DNA of 64,000 nt from Xanthomarina sp. F2636L (GCF_026410195.1 NZ_JAPMLM010000068.1:377001-441000); one strand, 5' to 3'. Shown: positions 16,140 to 25,087, counted from the stretch's first letter. Numbers and translations: made by a program. Notes: a model not told the origin generated them from the letters alone.

Positions 16140-19100
16140 TTATCCAACAATATTTACAATCTTCCCAGGAACAATAATCACTTTTTTAGGTGTTCTGCCT
16201 TGTAATTGTTCTTTGGTTTTATCGTGAGCCATAACCGTGGCTTCTATATCTTCTTTACTCATATCTAATGGTAATTCTAAAGTAAAACGCATTTTACCGT
16301 TGAATGATATTGGATAATTTTTAGAACTTTCAACTAAATACTTTTCTTCAAATTTTGGGAATTTAGCCGTTGAAATAGATTCCTTATGTCCTAATTTGCT
16401 GTATAATTCTTCTGCAATATGTGGCGCGTAAGGCGATAATAAAACCAATAATGGTTCTAAAATATCTCGACTTGTACATTTTTGAGCTGTTAGCTCGTTT
16501 ACTGCAATCATGAAAGTAGAAACAGAGGTGTTAAAAGAAAAATTCTCAATATCTTCTTCTACTTTTTTAATGGTTTTATGAAGGGTTTTTAGATTGTCTT
16601 TTGTTGGTTCTGCATCCGTTACACCAAACCCTCTTTTAACAACTTTACCTCCTGCATAATAACCCTCTGTTTTTGGATCAGAAATATAATAACTCGGATC
16701 ATTAATATCATCTCCTTGATGGTATAATTTCCATAATTTCTTCAAAAAGCCATGAACCCCTGAAATTCCTGCTGTATTCCATGGTTTATATTGCTCTAAA
16801 GGACCTAGAAACATTTCGTAGAGACGTAAACTGTCTGCGCCATAGTCTTGACAAATACTATCTGGGTTCACCACATTGTACTTCGATTTGGACATTTTCT
16901 CTACTTCGCGACCTACTTTATAAACATCATTACCACCATTAATAACAGCTCCTTTTTCTCCAATAAAAATAGCGTCTTTGAAATCTTCTCCAAATTCTCC
17001 GTCATTTCTTAGACCTTCTATGTCCAATTCATCTGAAGCGTTAACATATTCTACTTTTACATGAATTGGTAAGGGCACAACTATTAAGTTCTCTAATGCT
17101 TCTGCATTTTCTAAGCCTGCTACTTCTGCTAGTTTACCCTTCAGTTCAATTAAATATTTTTTATTAGATTCTAAATCCCCTTTACTGATAAATTCAGCAT
17201 GAGATATATAAATATTATTTAGTTTCTTTAATAATCGACTACCTATTTTTTCTTCTTCTCTAGGATTAGCAAACATATAGCTCAGGCGATAAACAAAAGC
17301 ACTCGTCCCCAATATCATCCCTTGGTTAATCAGCTTTTTAAATGGCTCTTCTACACTAACAAAACCTCTGTCTTTCATAAACTTTACCCAAAAACGTGAG
17401 TATAATAAATGTCCTGTGGCATGTTCGCTTCCTCCAATGTATAAATCGACATTTTCCCAGTATTTAAGCGCTTCTTCACTTGCAAACTCTTGGTCGTTGT
17501 TGGCATCCATATATCTAAAGAAGTACCAAGAACTTCCTGCCCATCCAGGCATGGTATTTAGCTCCAAAGGAAACACTGTTTTGTTGTTTATCTTATTATT
17601 GTCAACAATTGCATTGGTCTCTGTACACCAAGCCCAAACATCTGCACGACCTAAAGGTGGCTCGCCCGTTTCGGTTGGCAAATATTTTTCTACATCTGGT
17701 AAACGAATCGGCAAATGTGCTTTATCTATCATTTGTGGCATACCATTTACATAATATACAGGAAATGGTTCTCCCCAATAACGTTGTCTAGAAAAGACAG
17801 CATCACGCAATCTGTAATTGGTTTTACCTTCGCCTTGACCTAATTGTTCTAATTCAAAAATAGCTCGTTTGGTAGCTTTTTTGTAATTCATTCCGTTTAA
17901 GAAATCGCTATTTGCAATTACTGTATTTTCTTTATCAGCATAAGCTTCTTCAGAAATATCTACGCCTTCAAAAATATTAGGAATAGGAATATTAAAATGC
18001 TTAGCAAAATCGTAATCACGTTGATCACCACAAGGAACCGACATAACTGCTCCTGTTCCATAACCTGCTAAAACGTAATCGCCAATCCAAATTGGAATAG
18101 GTTCTTTGCTAAACGGATGTTCAGCATAAGCACCAGTAAACACACCAGAAATGGTTTTTACATCTGCCATTCTATCGCGTTCGCTACGTTTTGCAGTGGC
18201 TTGAATATAGGCTTCAACTTCAGATTTTTGTTCTGGGGTTGTTATTACAGATACGAGTTCGTGTTCTGGAGCCAAAGTCATAAAACTAACTCCAAAAATA
18301 GTATCAGGCCTAGTAGTGAATACTTCAATCTCCTTATCGTGATTATTCACATTAAAAGATACAGAGGCTCCAACCGATTTTCCAATCCAATTTTTTTGAC
18401 TTTCTTTTAAGGAATCTGTCCAATCTATAGTATCTAATCCTTGCAATAATCTTTCAGCATAAGCCGAAATTCTCATGGACCATTGGGTCATTTTTTTTCT
18501 TAGAACTGGATGTCCACCACGTTCCGAAACGCCGTTTACTATTTCATCATTTGCTAAAACGGTTCCAAGCGCAGGACACCAGTTTACTTCCGTTTCAGCT
18601 AAATAAGTTAATCTGTACTGTAATAGTATTTCTTGTTGTTTTATAGAAGAAAAGCTGTTCCATTGTGCTGCCGTAAACACATCTACATTATCATCACAAA
18701 CAGCTTCCACAGCAGCATTTCCTTCCAATGCAAAAATTTTGACTAACTCAACTATAGGAAAAGCTTTGTTTGTGTGCTTGCAATACCAAGACTCAAATAA
18801 TTGAATAAAAATCCATTGGGTCCATTTATAATAATTTGGATCTGAGGTTCGAACTTCTCGGCTCCAATCGAAAGAAAACCCAATTTGATCTAATTGGCGT
18901 CTGTATGTTTTAATGTTTTCTTCAGTCGTTACGGCTGGATGTTGCCCCGTCTGAATAGCATACTGTTCTGCTGGCAATCCAAAACTATCGTAGCCTTGTG
19001 GATGCAATACATTAAATCCTTTATGACGTTTATAACGCGCATAAATATCGGAAGCAATATAACCTAGTGGATGTCCAACATGAAGTCCTGCCCCACTTGG

Positions 19101-19223
19101 ATAAGGAAACATATCTAGTACGTAGTATTTAGGTTTATCGCTACTATTATCGGCTTGAAACGTTTTGTTTTCTGCCCAATATTTTTGCCATTTGGCCTCG
19201 ATGTCGTTAAAATGGTATTGCAT
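16140..19223 (-). CDS. leuS: Leucine--tRNA ligase with enlarged leucine-specific insertion
   Basis: 1027 residues, class I synthetase for tRNA-Leu. The HIGH-type motif is HVGH (near residue 48), the CP1 editing domain is present with TTRPDT, and KMSKS is exact (KMSKSKYN). The leucine-specific region before KMSKS is about 60-100 residues longer than I expect in Bacteroidota: from about residue 650 it has a charged, helical stretch (LLKKLNNIYISHAEFISKGD) and continues through IVVPLPIHVKVEYVNASDEL. The protein thus exceeds the common length of about 920-960. All catalytic motifs are intact, so it should be active. Confidence 0.95.
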   Translation of the reverse strand: MQYHFNDIEAKWQKYWAENKTFQADNSSDKPKYYVLDMFPYPSGAGLHVGHPLGYIASDIYARYKRHKGFNVLHPQGYDSFGLPAEQYAIQTGQHPAVTTEENIKTYRRQLDQIGFSFDWSREVRTSDPNYYKWTQWIFIQLFESWYCKHTNKAFPIVELVKIFALEGNAAVEAVCDDNVDVFTAAQWNSFSSIKQQEILLQYRLTYLAETEVNWCPALGTVLANDEIVNGVSERGGHPVLRKKMTQWSMRISAYAERLLQGLDTIDWTDSLKESQKNWIGKSVGASVSFNVNNHDKEIEVFTTRPDTIFGVSFMTLAPEHELVSVITTPEQKSEVEAYIQATAKRSERDRMADVKTISGVFTGAYAEHPFSKEPIPIWIGDYVLAGYGTGAVMSVPCGDQRDYDFAKHFNIPIPNIFEGVDISEEAYADKENTVIANSDFLNGMNYKKATKRAIFELEQLGQGEGKTNYRLRDAVFSRQRYWGEPFPVYYVNGMPQMIDKAHLPIRLPDVEKYLPTETGEPPLGRADVWAWCTETNAIVDNNKINNKTVFPLELNTMPGWAGSSWYFFRYMDANNDQEFASEEALKYWENVDLYIGGSEHATGHLLYSRFWVKFMKDRGFVSVEEPFKKLINQGMILGTSAFVYRLSYMFANPREEEKIGSRLLKKLNNIYISHAEFISKGDLESNKKYLIELKGKLAEVAGLENAEALENLIVVPLPIHVKVEYVNASDELDIEGLRNDGEFGEDFKDAIFIGEKGAVINGGNDVYKVGREVEKMSKSKYNVVNPDSICQDYGADSLRLYEMFLGPLEQYKPWNTAGISGVHGFLKKLWKLYHQGDDINDPSYYISDPKTEGYYAGGKVVKRGFGVTDAEPTKDNLKTLHKTIKKVEEDIENFSFNTSVSTFMIAVNELTAQKCTSRDILEPLLVLLSPYAPHIAEELYSKLGHKESISTAKFPKFEEKYLVESSKNYPISFNGKMRFTLELPLDMSKEDIEATVMAHDKTKEQLQGRTPKKVIIVPGKIVNIVG

Positions 19224-19249
19224 TGTCTTATTTTTCGCTTGTAAAAGCG

Positions 19250-19257
19250 CAAATTTA
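19250..19257 (-). promoter_or_regulatory. -7 box (TAAATTTG) for leuS
   Basis: Minus-strand TAAATTTG fits TAnnTTTG exactly, 26 bases upstream of the leuS ATG at 19223. The leader just after it contains a short GCTT/AAGC hairpin. No -33 TTG is seen. Confidence 0.5.
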
Positions 19258-19347
19258 AACTTATTATAAGAATATTGAAAGTTTAAACGTTTTAAACCAC
19301 AAGAGAATAGATTTCTTTTATATTTTTACATCGTTAACAAAACATCT

Positions 19348-20226
19348 ATGAGTTCTTCTTTTGAAAATTATCAAAAACGAAGATTAATTTCTTCCTATTT
19401 TTCAGTGGTACTAAGCATTGCTCTGGTCTTATTTTTATTAGGCCTACTTGGTCTATTGATACTAAATGCCAAAAAAGTTTCAGATCACTTTAAAGAACAA
19501 GTGGTGGTAACAATCTATTTAAAAGAGGTTGCTAAAGATGTGGAAGTTAAACAGCTTGAAAAAGGCCTAGCGCTTTCGGAATATGTAAAATCGACTGAAT
19601 TTGTTTCCAAAGAACAAGCTGCAGAATCTATGAAAGCCGAAAATGGCGAAGATTTTATGGAGTTTCTTGGATATAATCCGTTACAGAATTCTATAGATGT
19701 GCATTTAAAGGCAGATTTCGTAACCTCTGAACACCTAGAGACTATTAAAGACGAAGCGCTTTCCAAAAACTTTGTAGATGAGGTACGTTATGATAATGAC
19801 TTAGTGACTTTAATGAACAATAACGTAAAAAAAATAAGTTTTTGGGTTTTGGTATTGAGTGGTGTTTTTACTTTAATTGCCGTTTTATTAATTAATAGTT
19901 CTATCAGATTGTCAGTTTATTCCAAACGTTTCACCATTAAAACCATGCAGATGGTTGGTGCCACAAAGCAATTTATTAGAAGACCTTTTGTATGGAAAAG
20001 TGTGCGTTTAGGAATTATTGGAGCTATAGTTGCCTTACTAGGTGTCGCTGTTGTTCTTTATTATTTAAATGAAACCTTCCCTGAATTAAACCTATTACAG
20101 AACCCTATTCTTATTGGAGCCTTGTTTGCTGGCATCTTTTTATTAGGTATAGTTATTACTTGGATAAGTACGTTTATTGCAACACAACGTTTCTTAAATT
20201 TAAAGACAGATCAGCTTTACTATTAA
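19348..20226 (+). CDS. ftsX: Cell division permease FtsX
   Basis: 292 residues with the FtsX topology: a cytoplasmic N-terminus, membrane segment 1 at about 20-42, a periplasmic domain of about 120 residues (VVVTIYLKEVAKDVEV through FVDEVRYDNDLVTLM), then three membrane segments (about 165-185, 218-238 and 260-280). FtsX works with the ATPase FtsE to control peptidoglycan hydrolases at division. No ftsE is adjacent, so it must lie elsewhere. It opens a run of same-strand genes (DUF3098, uppP, truB and a TonB-like gene). Confidence 0.9.
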   Translation: MSSSFENYQKRRLISSYFSVVLSIALVLFLLGLLGLLILNAKKVSDHFKEQVVVTIYLKEVAKDVEVKQLEKGLALSEYVKSTEFVSKEQAAESMKAENGEDFMEFLGYNPLQNSIDVHLKADFVTSEHLETIKDEALSKNFVDEVRYDNDLVTLMNNNVKKISFWVLVLSGVFTLIAVLLINSSIRLSVYSKRFTIKTMQMVGATKQFIRRPFVWKSVRLGIIGAIVALLGVAVVLYYLNETFPELNLLQNPILIGALFAGIFLLGIVITWISTFIATQRFLNLKTDQLYY

Positions 20227-20312
20227 TTCAAAAAATATTAAGATTTTAAAACTTAGAAAATAGGTAGCAACCTTTTTTAGAATCTGTTAACGTTATAGTT
20301 TAAATAAAACTG

Positions 20313-20320
20313 TTACTTTG
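20313..20320 (+). promoter_or_regulatory. Possible -7 box (TTACTTTG) for DUF3098
   Basis: TTACTTTG matches TAnnTTTG in 7 of 8 positions. The transcript would start near 20326, about 30 bases upstream of the ATG at 20357. This argues against an earlier start codon in the same frame at 20318. Confidence 0.35.
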
Positions 20321-20356
20321 CGCTTTCTAAGTTTTAGTGGATTAAATATAAATATC

Positions 20357-20626
20357 ATGGGAGAACAAAAACCTAAGGAGCAAACAGAAAGCACCTTTAT
20401 CTTCGGAAAAAAAAACTATAAATTCATGCTAATTGGTTTGGCATGTATTGCTATTGGATTTATCTTAATGTCTGGTGGTGGAAGCGACGATCCTAATGTT
20501 TTTAGTCCAGACATCTTTAATTTTAGACGTATTAGATTGGCTCCAACTTTAGTTCTCATTGGCTTTGGAATTCAGGTTTATGCCATTTTATTAAACCCTA
20601 ATAAAAAGTCAAAATCTGACGAATAA
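20357..20626 (+). CDS. DUF3098 small membrane protein
   Basis: 89 residues starting MGEQKPKEQ. It has two hydrophobic segments (about residues 24-41 and 65-82) joined by a short loop with DPNVFSPDIFNFRRIRLAP, the characteristic core of DUF3098, a Bacteroidota family of unknown function. The start at 20357 is preferred over 20318 for the reason given under the -7 box. It lies between ftsX and uppP, an order I believe is common in Flavobacteriaceae, so a role in envelope or division biology is a reasonable guess only. Confidence 0.85.
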   Translation: MGEQKPKEQTESTFIFGKKNYKFMLIGLACIAIGFILMSGGGSDDPNVFSPDIFNFRRIRLAPTLVLIGFGIQVYAILLNPNKKSKSDE

Positions 20627-20686
20627 ATTCTTTTAAATAAAGCTTACCATTCCCTATTGGTTAGCCAATTTTGATATTTTTACCTC

Positions 20687-21481
20687 ATGGATATTATCGA
20701 TTCAATTATTTTAGGAGTTATTCAAGGTCTAACTGAATTTCTTCCCGTCTCTTCTAGTGGACATCTAGAACTTGGAAAAGCCATTTTAGGCGACCAATCC
20801 ATTCCTCAAGAAAGCTTAATGTTTACTGTTGTGCTTCATTTTGCTACAGCATTAAGTACCATGGTTGTTTTTAGAAAAGATATTTTTTCTATTTTAAAAG
20901 GAGTATTTTCTTTTCAATGGAATGAAGACACAAAACTTGCGAGTAAAATAATTATCTCCATGATACCTGCTGTGATTGTTGGTTATAATTACGAATCGCA
21001 ATTAGCCGAGCTTTTTGGTGGTAGCATCCAATTAGTCGGTTTTATGCTTTTAATTACTGCTTTTTTACTTTTCCTGGCAGATAAGGCAAAAGACACTGAT
21101 AAAAATGTTACTTTTAAAAATGCAGCTATTATAGGAATTGCTCAAGCCATTGCCATGTTACCTGGAATTTCAAGATCTGGAGCTACCATTTCTGCTTCCG
21201 TTTTATTAGGAACTGATAAAACAAAAGCGGCTCGGTTTTCCTTTTTAATGGTGGTTCCTTTAATTTTTGGAAAAATCGCCAAAGACCTTATAACAGGTGA
21301 GTTAACGTATAATAGTGATAGTTTTGTTTCGCTAAGTGCTGGGTTTATTGCTGCCTTTCTATCAGGATTAATCGCTTGCACATGGATGATTGCATTAGTA
21401 AAGAAAAGCAAGCTGACTTATTTTGCGATTTATTGCGTTATTGTTGGTATGATTGCTATTATTTATGCTTCTTTAAACTAA
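20687..21481 (+). CDS. uppP: Undecaprenyl-diphosphate phosphatase
   Basis: 264 residues, polytopic (about seven to eight membrane segments). Both family signatures are present: EFLPVSSSGHLELG at residues 17-30, and LPGISRSGATISA at about 158-170 with the catalytic Ser/Arg. It dephosphorylates undecaprenyl diphosphate at the membrane to recycle the lipid carrier for peptidoglycan and other glycans, and can give bacitracin tolerance. It ends 4 bases before truB, so the two share a transcript. Confidence 0.96.
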   Translation: MDIIDSIILGVIQGLTEFLPVSSSGHLELGKAILGDQSIPQESLMFTVVLHFATALSTMVVFRKDIFSILKGVFSFQWNEDTKLASKIIISMIPAVIVGYNYESQLAELFGGSIQLVGFMLLITAFLLFLADKAKDTDKNVTFKNAAIIGIAQAIAMLPGISRSGATISASVLLGTDKTKAARFSFLMVVPLIFGKIAKDLITGELTYNSDSFVSLSAGFIAAFLSGLIACTWMIALVKKSKLTYFAIYCVIVGMIAIIYASLN

Positions 21482-21485
21482 TAAT

Positions 21486-22178
21486 ATGAAGGGTGAAGAC
21501 TATCTTTCCGGACAGGTTTTATTAATAGACAAGCCTCTACATTGGACGTCATTCCAGGCTGTCAATAAGCTTCGTTGGGAAATTCGTCAATCCTTTAATA
21601 TTAAAAAAATAAAAGTAGGACATGCTGGAACTCTTGATCCACTTGCTACCGGTTTATTGATTATTTGTACTGGAAAAATGACCAAGCAAATAGATACGTT
21701 TCAAGGACAAATAAAAGAGTACACTGGAACTCTTGTTTTAGGCGGCACCACACCTTCTTTCGATTTAGAAACTGAAGTAAATGAAACTTTTCCTACTGAA
21801 CACATTACAGAAAAAGCCATCCACGAAGTCACTAAACAATTTATTGGTGAAATTAACCAATTTCCTCCTGTTTTTTCAGCCATTAAAAAAGATGGTAAAC
21901 GTTTATATGAATTCGCTAGAGCTGGTGAAGATGTTGAAATAAAATCAAGAAAAGTTACGATTTCAGAATTTGAAATCACAGCTATTAATAACAACGATGT
22001 TCATTTTAGAGTGGTTTGCAGCAAAGGCACGTATATTCGCTCTTTAGCTAACGATTTTGGAAAAGCTCTAAACTCCGGCTCACATTTATCGGCTTTAAGA
22101 CGTACAAAAATTGGCAATTTTCATGTTGATAACGCATGCTCTCCAGTAGCCTTTATAGAAAGCTTAACAACCAAATAA
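21486..22178 (+). CDS. truB: tRNA pseudouridine(55) synthase
   Basis: 230 residues. The catalytic aspartate is in GHAGTLDPLATGLL (near residue 50), and KIKVGH precedes it. FSAIKKDGKRLYEFARAG and CSKGTYIRSLANDFG are the other TruB blocks. It makes pseudouridine in the T-loop of tRNAs. The C-terminal PUA domain found in longer versions is missing, as is common for short TruB proteins in this phylum. It is tightly coupled to uppP. Confidence 0.95.
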   Translation: MKGEDYLSGQVLLIDKPLHWTSFQAVNKLRWEIRQSFNIKKIKVGHAGTLDPLATGLLIICTGKMTKQIDTFQGQIKEYTGTLVLGGTTPSFDLETEVNETFPTEHITEKAIHEVTKQFIGEINQFPPVFSAIKKDGKRLYEFARAGEDVEIKSRKVTISEFEITAINNNDVHFRVVCSKGTYIRSLANDFGKALNSGSHLSALRRTKIGNFHVDNACSPVAFIESLTTK

Positions 22179-22239
22179 CCCTATTTTTCGTATATTAGTA
22201 TGAAGCTAAAAAAGCTTTAACACCCAACAATTAACTTTT

Positions 22240-22965
22240 TTGAATTTATCAAATAAACATAAAGCACTTTTAATTACCTTCTTGGTTTCTGGAACCATTG
22301 TATTGTTGTTATTTAGTTTTCATATTACAAAACAAAACGAATTAATAGCAGAAAGTTACTACTTATTAGAACCCGAAGAGCCAAAAACACCAGAAGAACT
22401 TGAAGCCGAAAAACTAGCTAAGGCTAAAGAAAAACAAGTTTCTGAAACCAATAAAGCTTATAACGAAACTCAAGATTATAAAAAGTTTGCTCAAGCTTAT
22501 CAGCCAATTGCCCCTCCAAAAGATTATGTCCCTAAGCCTTCAGAAAGCATGTCGGAAAGTAAAACTTTTGAACCTAGCTCTACACCTGCAACTTCAGAAA
22601 TAGATGACGATGTTTTATCTTCTTACAGCAGCGTTAACGATGTCTTAAATAGAAGGAAACCAAGCAATAACAGCCAATCTGTTAACAAAAAAAGTAGCAT
22701 GCATTATTCCTTGGTTAACAGAACACATGAATATTTACCAACTCCTATCTACCTATGCGAAGAAGGTGGTAAAATAGTTGTCAATATTACGGTAAACGCT
22801 TCTGGCTTGGTTACAGATGCCTATGTAAACGCCTCTTCAACCTCTAAAAACAATTGTTTAGAAGAACACGCTATGTCCTATGCTAGAGATGCTAGATTTA
22901 ATGCAGAAGCTTCAAAACCATCACAAATTGGTACGATTACCTTTTATTTTGAAGGTAAAAACTAA
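22240..22965 (+). CDS. TonB-like membrane-anchored protein
   Basis: 241 residues from a TTG start. There is one N-terminal membrane anchor (about 9-28) and a periplasmic linker rich in Glu, Pro and Lys (LLEPEEPKTPEELEAEKLAK, then IAPPKDYVPKPSESM). The C-terminal domain of about 75 residues resembles the TonB C-terminus (GGKIVVNITVNASGLVTDAY, then ARDARFNAEASKPSQIGTIT). It looks like an energy-transducer relative, although no ExbB/ExbD genes are near. Its last 4 bases overlap the end of the convergent thioredoxin-like gene. Confidence 0.72.
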   Translation: MNLSNKHKALLITFLVSGTIVLLLFSFHITKQNELIAESYYLLEPEEPKTPEELEAEKLAKAKEKQVSETNKAYNETQDYKKFAQAYQPIAPPKDYVPKPSESMSESKTFEPSSTPATSEIDDDVLSSYSSVNDVLNRRKPSNNSQSVNKKSSMHYSLVNRTHEYLPTPIYLCEEGGKIVVNITVNASGLVTDAYVNASSTSKNNCLEEHAMSYARDARFNAEASKPSQIGTITFYFEGKN

Positions 22966-23564
22966 ACTGAAACCGTAAGCAGGTTCATTAAATCGCTCAT
23001 CACACTTTGACCCTTGTCTTTGTTATACCATTGTTGTAATTCTTCTTTTATCTCTGGAGTTATCATCCCATGTTTTGCTTTATAATCTACAACTAATTTT
23101 GTTGCTTCGGCAGGTCTTGGTCCAAAAGAATTAATCACTTTTTTAGTGGTATCGTCTATAATAATCAATTTAGGTATAGATTTTCCGCCATTGGTCAAAA
23201 ACTGATTCATTAAAGCGTCATTATCATCACGAAGCACCACTCTAAAGGTGATATTTTCATTTAATTCGGCCAGTTTATTAAAAACAGGAATCACATGAGC
23301 AGCATCACCACACCAACTTTCAGCAAGTACCAACCAAGTTTGTTTGGTATCTATATCCGCTAAATCTTCTTTTGTGCTATCTGAGACTTTTAAAGTTTTA
23401 TCCCAACGCTTCATACGTTGTTCATTCAACTTGGTGTATTCTACCATGTCTTGGCTTTTATCGTCTCCAGTGGATGATTCGTTTTCCACCATTTTTGCCA
23501 TTAAATCTCTGTATGCTTGGTAAGACATACTCTTATCCAAACTATCTTTTATTATTTGATTCAT
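22962..23564 (-). CDS. Thioredoxin-fold family protein, single-cysteine
   Basis: 200 residues. The thioredoxin core is visible as WLVLAESWCGDAAHVIPVFN with the later cis-proline region KSIPKLIIID. The active-site motif is CGDA rather than CxxC, so only the first cysteine remains. A helical extension of about 85 residues precedes the fold. There is no signal peptide, so it should be cytoplasmic. The family occurs in Firmicutes and Bacteroidota with unclear function; a general dithiol oxidoreductase role is unlikely. Confidence 0.82.
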   Translation of the reverse strand: MNQIIKDSLDKSMSYQAYRDLMAKMVENESSTGDDKSQDMVEYTKLNEQRMKRWDKTLKVSDSTKEDLADIDTKQTWLVLAESWCGDAAHVIPVFNKLAELNENITFRVVLRDDNDALMNQFLTNGGKSIPKLIIIDDTTKKVINSFGPRPAEATKLVVDYKAKHGMITPEIKEELQQWYNKDKGQSVMSDLMNLLTVSV

Positions 23565-23584
23565 CGTTTTTAATTATATTCTTG

Positions 23585-23592
23585 CAAAAATA
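23585..23592 (-). promoter_or_regulatory. -7 box (TATTTTTG) for the thioredoxin-like gene
   Basis: Minus-strand TATTTTTG fits TAnnTTTG and lies 20 bases upstream of the ATG at 23564. No -33 TTG is found at a suitable distance. Confidence 0.45.
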
Positions 23593-23669
23593 AGCTCTTA
23601 ATCTTATTTGAATTATGATTTATGTCATATCTATGTCTATCTTTAGATTAGAAACTTACAATATTACTT

Positions 23670-24233
23670 ATGAAAAATCATACATGTGGTTGGTGTGTTG
23701 GCGATGATTTATATCAAGCTTATCACGATCTAGAATGGGGCGTTCCAGTGAAAGACGATGAGACATTTTTTGAATTTCTAGTTCTTGAAACCTTCCAAGC
23801 TGGTTTAAGTTGGATTACCATTTTACGTAAACGTGAAAACTTTAGAAAAGCTTTTGATAATTTCGACTATAAAAAAATAGCGAATTACAAGCAAGATAAA
23901 ATTGATAGTCTTCTATTGGATGCCGGCATTGTAAGAAACAAATTGAAAGTAAATGGCACCGTTACTAATGCTAAATTATTTATGGACATCCAAAAAGAAT
24001 TTGGAAGTTTTAACAACTACGTGTGGAAATTTGTTAATAATAGGCCTATAAAAAATAGCCTCCAAAATTATAAAGATGCTCCAGCAACTACAGCCATTTC
24101 TGACGCTTTGAGCAAAGATTTAAAAAAACGTGGTTTTAAGTTTGTGGGTTCTACCGTTATGTATGCTTTTATGCAGGCTACAGGTCTAATAAACGACCAT
24201 GAAGTTGGGTGTTTTAGGTATGAGGAAGTTTAA
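23670..24233 (+). CDS. tag: DNA-3-methyladenine glycosylase I
   Basis: 187 residues. It removes 3-methyladenine from alkylated DNA. The zinc site of the Tag family is intact: CGWC near the start, the Glu/His region YHDLEWGVP, and the C-terminal NDHEVGCFRYEE supplying His and Cys. AGLSWITILRKRENFRKAF is the helix-hairpin-helix region. It is preceded by TATCTTTA (a 7 of 8 match to the -7 consensus). It stands alone as a single gene. Confidence 0.95.
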   Translation: MKNHTCGWCVGDDLYQAYHDLEWGVPVKDDETFFEFLVLETFQAGLSWITILRKRENFRKAFDNFDYKKIANYKQDKIDSLLLDAGIVRNKLKVNGTVTNAKLFMDIQKEFGSFNNYVWKFVNNRPIKNSLQNYKDAPATTAISDALSKDLKKRGFKFVGSTVMYAFMQATGLINDHEVGCFRYEEV

Positions 24234-24346
24234 AATCTAAGAATCCAAAAAAAACCTTACCAGCATAATAAGATTGTGCTTAATCAGGTTTTTGATTTCA
24301 GTTTATGATAATTTCATATTAATTATAATAAAAGAAAAAATATTTA

Positions 24347-24976
24347 TCATTTTAAATACTCTAAAAAAGAATCTCTAGAAATCTCTTCTGCTCCTAAACT
24401 AGCAAGATGATTGGTGTAAACCTGACAATCGATAAGCTTATAATTCGTGTTTTGAATAAAACTTATAAAGCCTGCTTTACTTGCATTACTTACTTTTGTA
24501 AACATACTTTCTCCACAAAACACACTATTATTTAAATCGATACCATAAAAACCTGCGACTAAATTATTGTCTTGCCAAACCTCTACAGATTTAGCCAAAC
24601 CTTGTTCGTGTAGTTTCACATACCCCTCTATCATGCTATTGGTAATCCAAGTACCACGTTGCCCTTCTCTTTTTGCTTTTGAACATTCGGTAATTACGGT
24701 TTTAAAATCCTGATTTACGGTTACCAGAAAATCGCTATTCTTTAAAACCTGTTTCATACTTTTGGACACTTTTAATTTCTCTGGAAAAAGCACAAATCTG
24801 GGGTTTGGAGACCACCATAAAATGGGTTGATCTTTCTCAAACCAAGGGAAAATACCATTTTTATATGCAAGCATTAACCGTTCAACAGAAAGATCGCCAC
24901 CAACAGCCAAAAGACCATCGGGATTTGCTTGATGTACATTGGGAAAATGGATTTCTGAGGTTAAGTAGGTAATCAT
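24347..24976 (-). CDS. aat: Leucyl/phenylalanyl-tRNA--protein transferase
   Basis: 209 residues, the usual size. It adds Leu or Phe from tRNA to proteins with N-terminal Arg or Lys, marking them for ClpS/ClpAP breakdown. Family motifs are FPNVHQANPDGLLAVGGDLS, YKNGIFPWF, WWSPNPRFVLFP, and the catalytic core around FCGESMFTKVSNASKAGF with IDCQVYTNHLASLGA near the end. No clpA or clpS gene is in the window. Confidence 0.96.
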   Translation of the reverse strand: MITYLTSEIHFPNVHQANPDGLLAVGGDLSVERLMLAYKNGIFPWFEKDQPILWWSPNPRFVLFPEKLKVSKSMKQVLKNSDFLVTVNQDFKTVITECSKAKREGQRGTWITNSMIEGYVKLHEQGLAKSVEVWQDNNLVAGFYGIDLNNSVFCGESMFTKVSNASKAGFISFIQNTNYKLIDCQVYTNHLASLGAEEISRDSFLEYLK

Positions 24977-24996
24977 AGTCTGGCAATATATAAAAA

Positions 24997-25022
24997 AACC
25001 TCAACGTTTACACATTGAGGTT
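24997..25022 (-). terminator. Terminator after the DUF3127 gene
   Basis: An 8-bp stem (24997-25004 with 25015-25022) with a 10-base loop is followed on the minus strand by seven T residues. It lies 66 bases beyond the DUF3127 stop, past the repeat at 25039-25072. Confidence 0.6.
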
Positions 25023-25038
25023 AGCTATATAAGATTTT

Positions 25039-25072
25039 AGATTGCACTTCGACAAGCTCAGTGTGACAATCT
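25039..25072. repeat. Candidate REP-like palindromic element
   Basis: A 34-base imperfect palindrome: outer arms AGATTG/CAATCT, inner arms CACT/AGTG, and a centre with TCGACAAGCTC. The CACTTCGACAAGCTCAGTG core is a form I know from REP-like intergenic elements in many bacteria. There is only one copy in this window. Confidence 0.5.
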
Positions 25073-25087
25073 ATAGTTTACAATGAT

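Noticed and set aside
18117-18410. 97-codon plus-strand frame inside leuS
   Set aside because: Antisense to the editing domain of leuS, with no family features.
24229-24320. Terminator-like AAACCT...AGGTTTTT pairing after tag
   Set aside because: Only the outer 6 bases pair; the interior has too many mismatches for a convincing hairpin.
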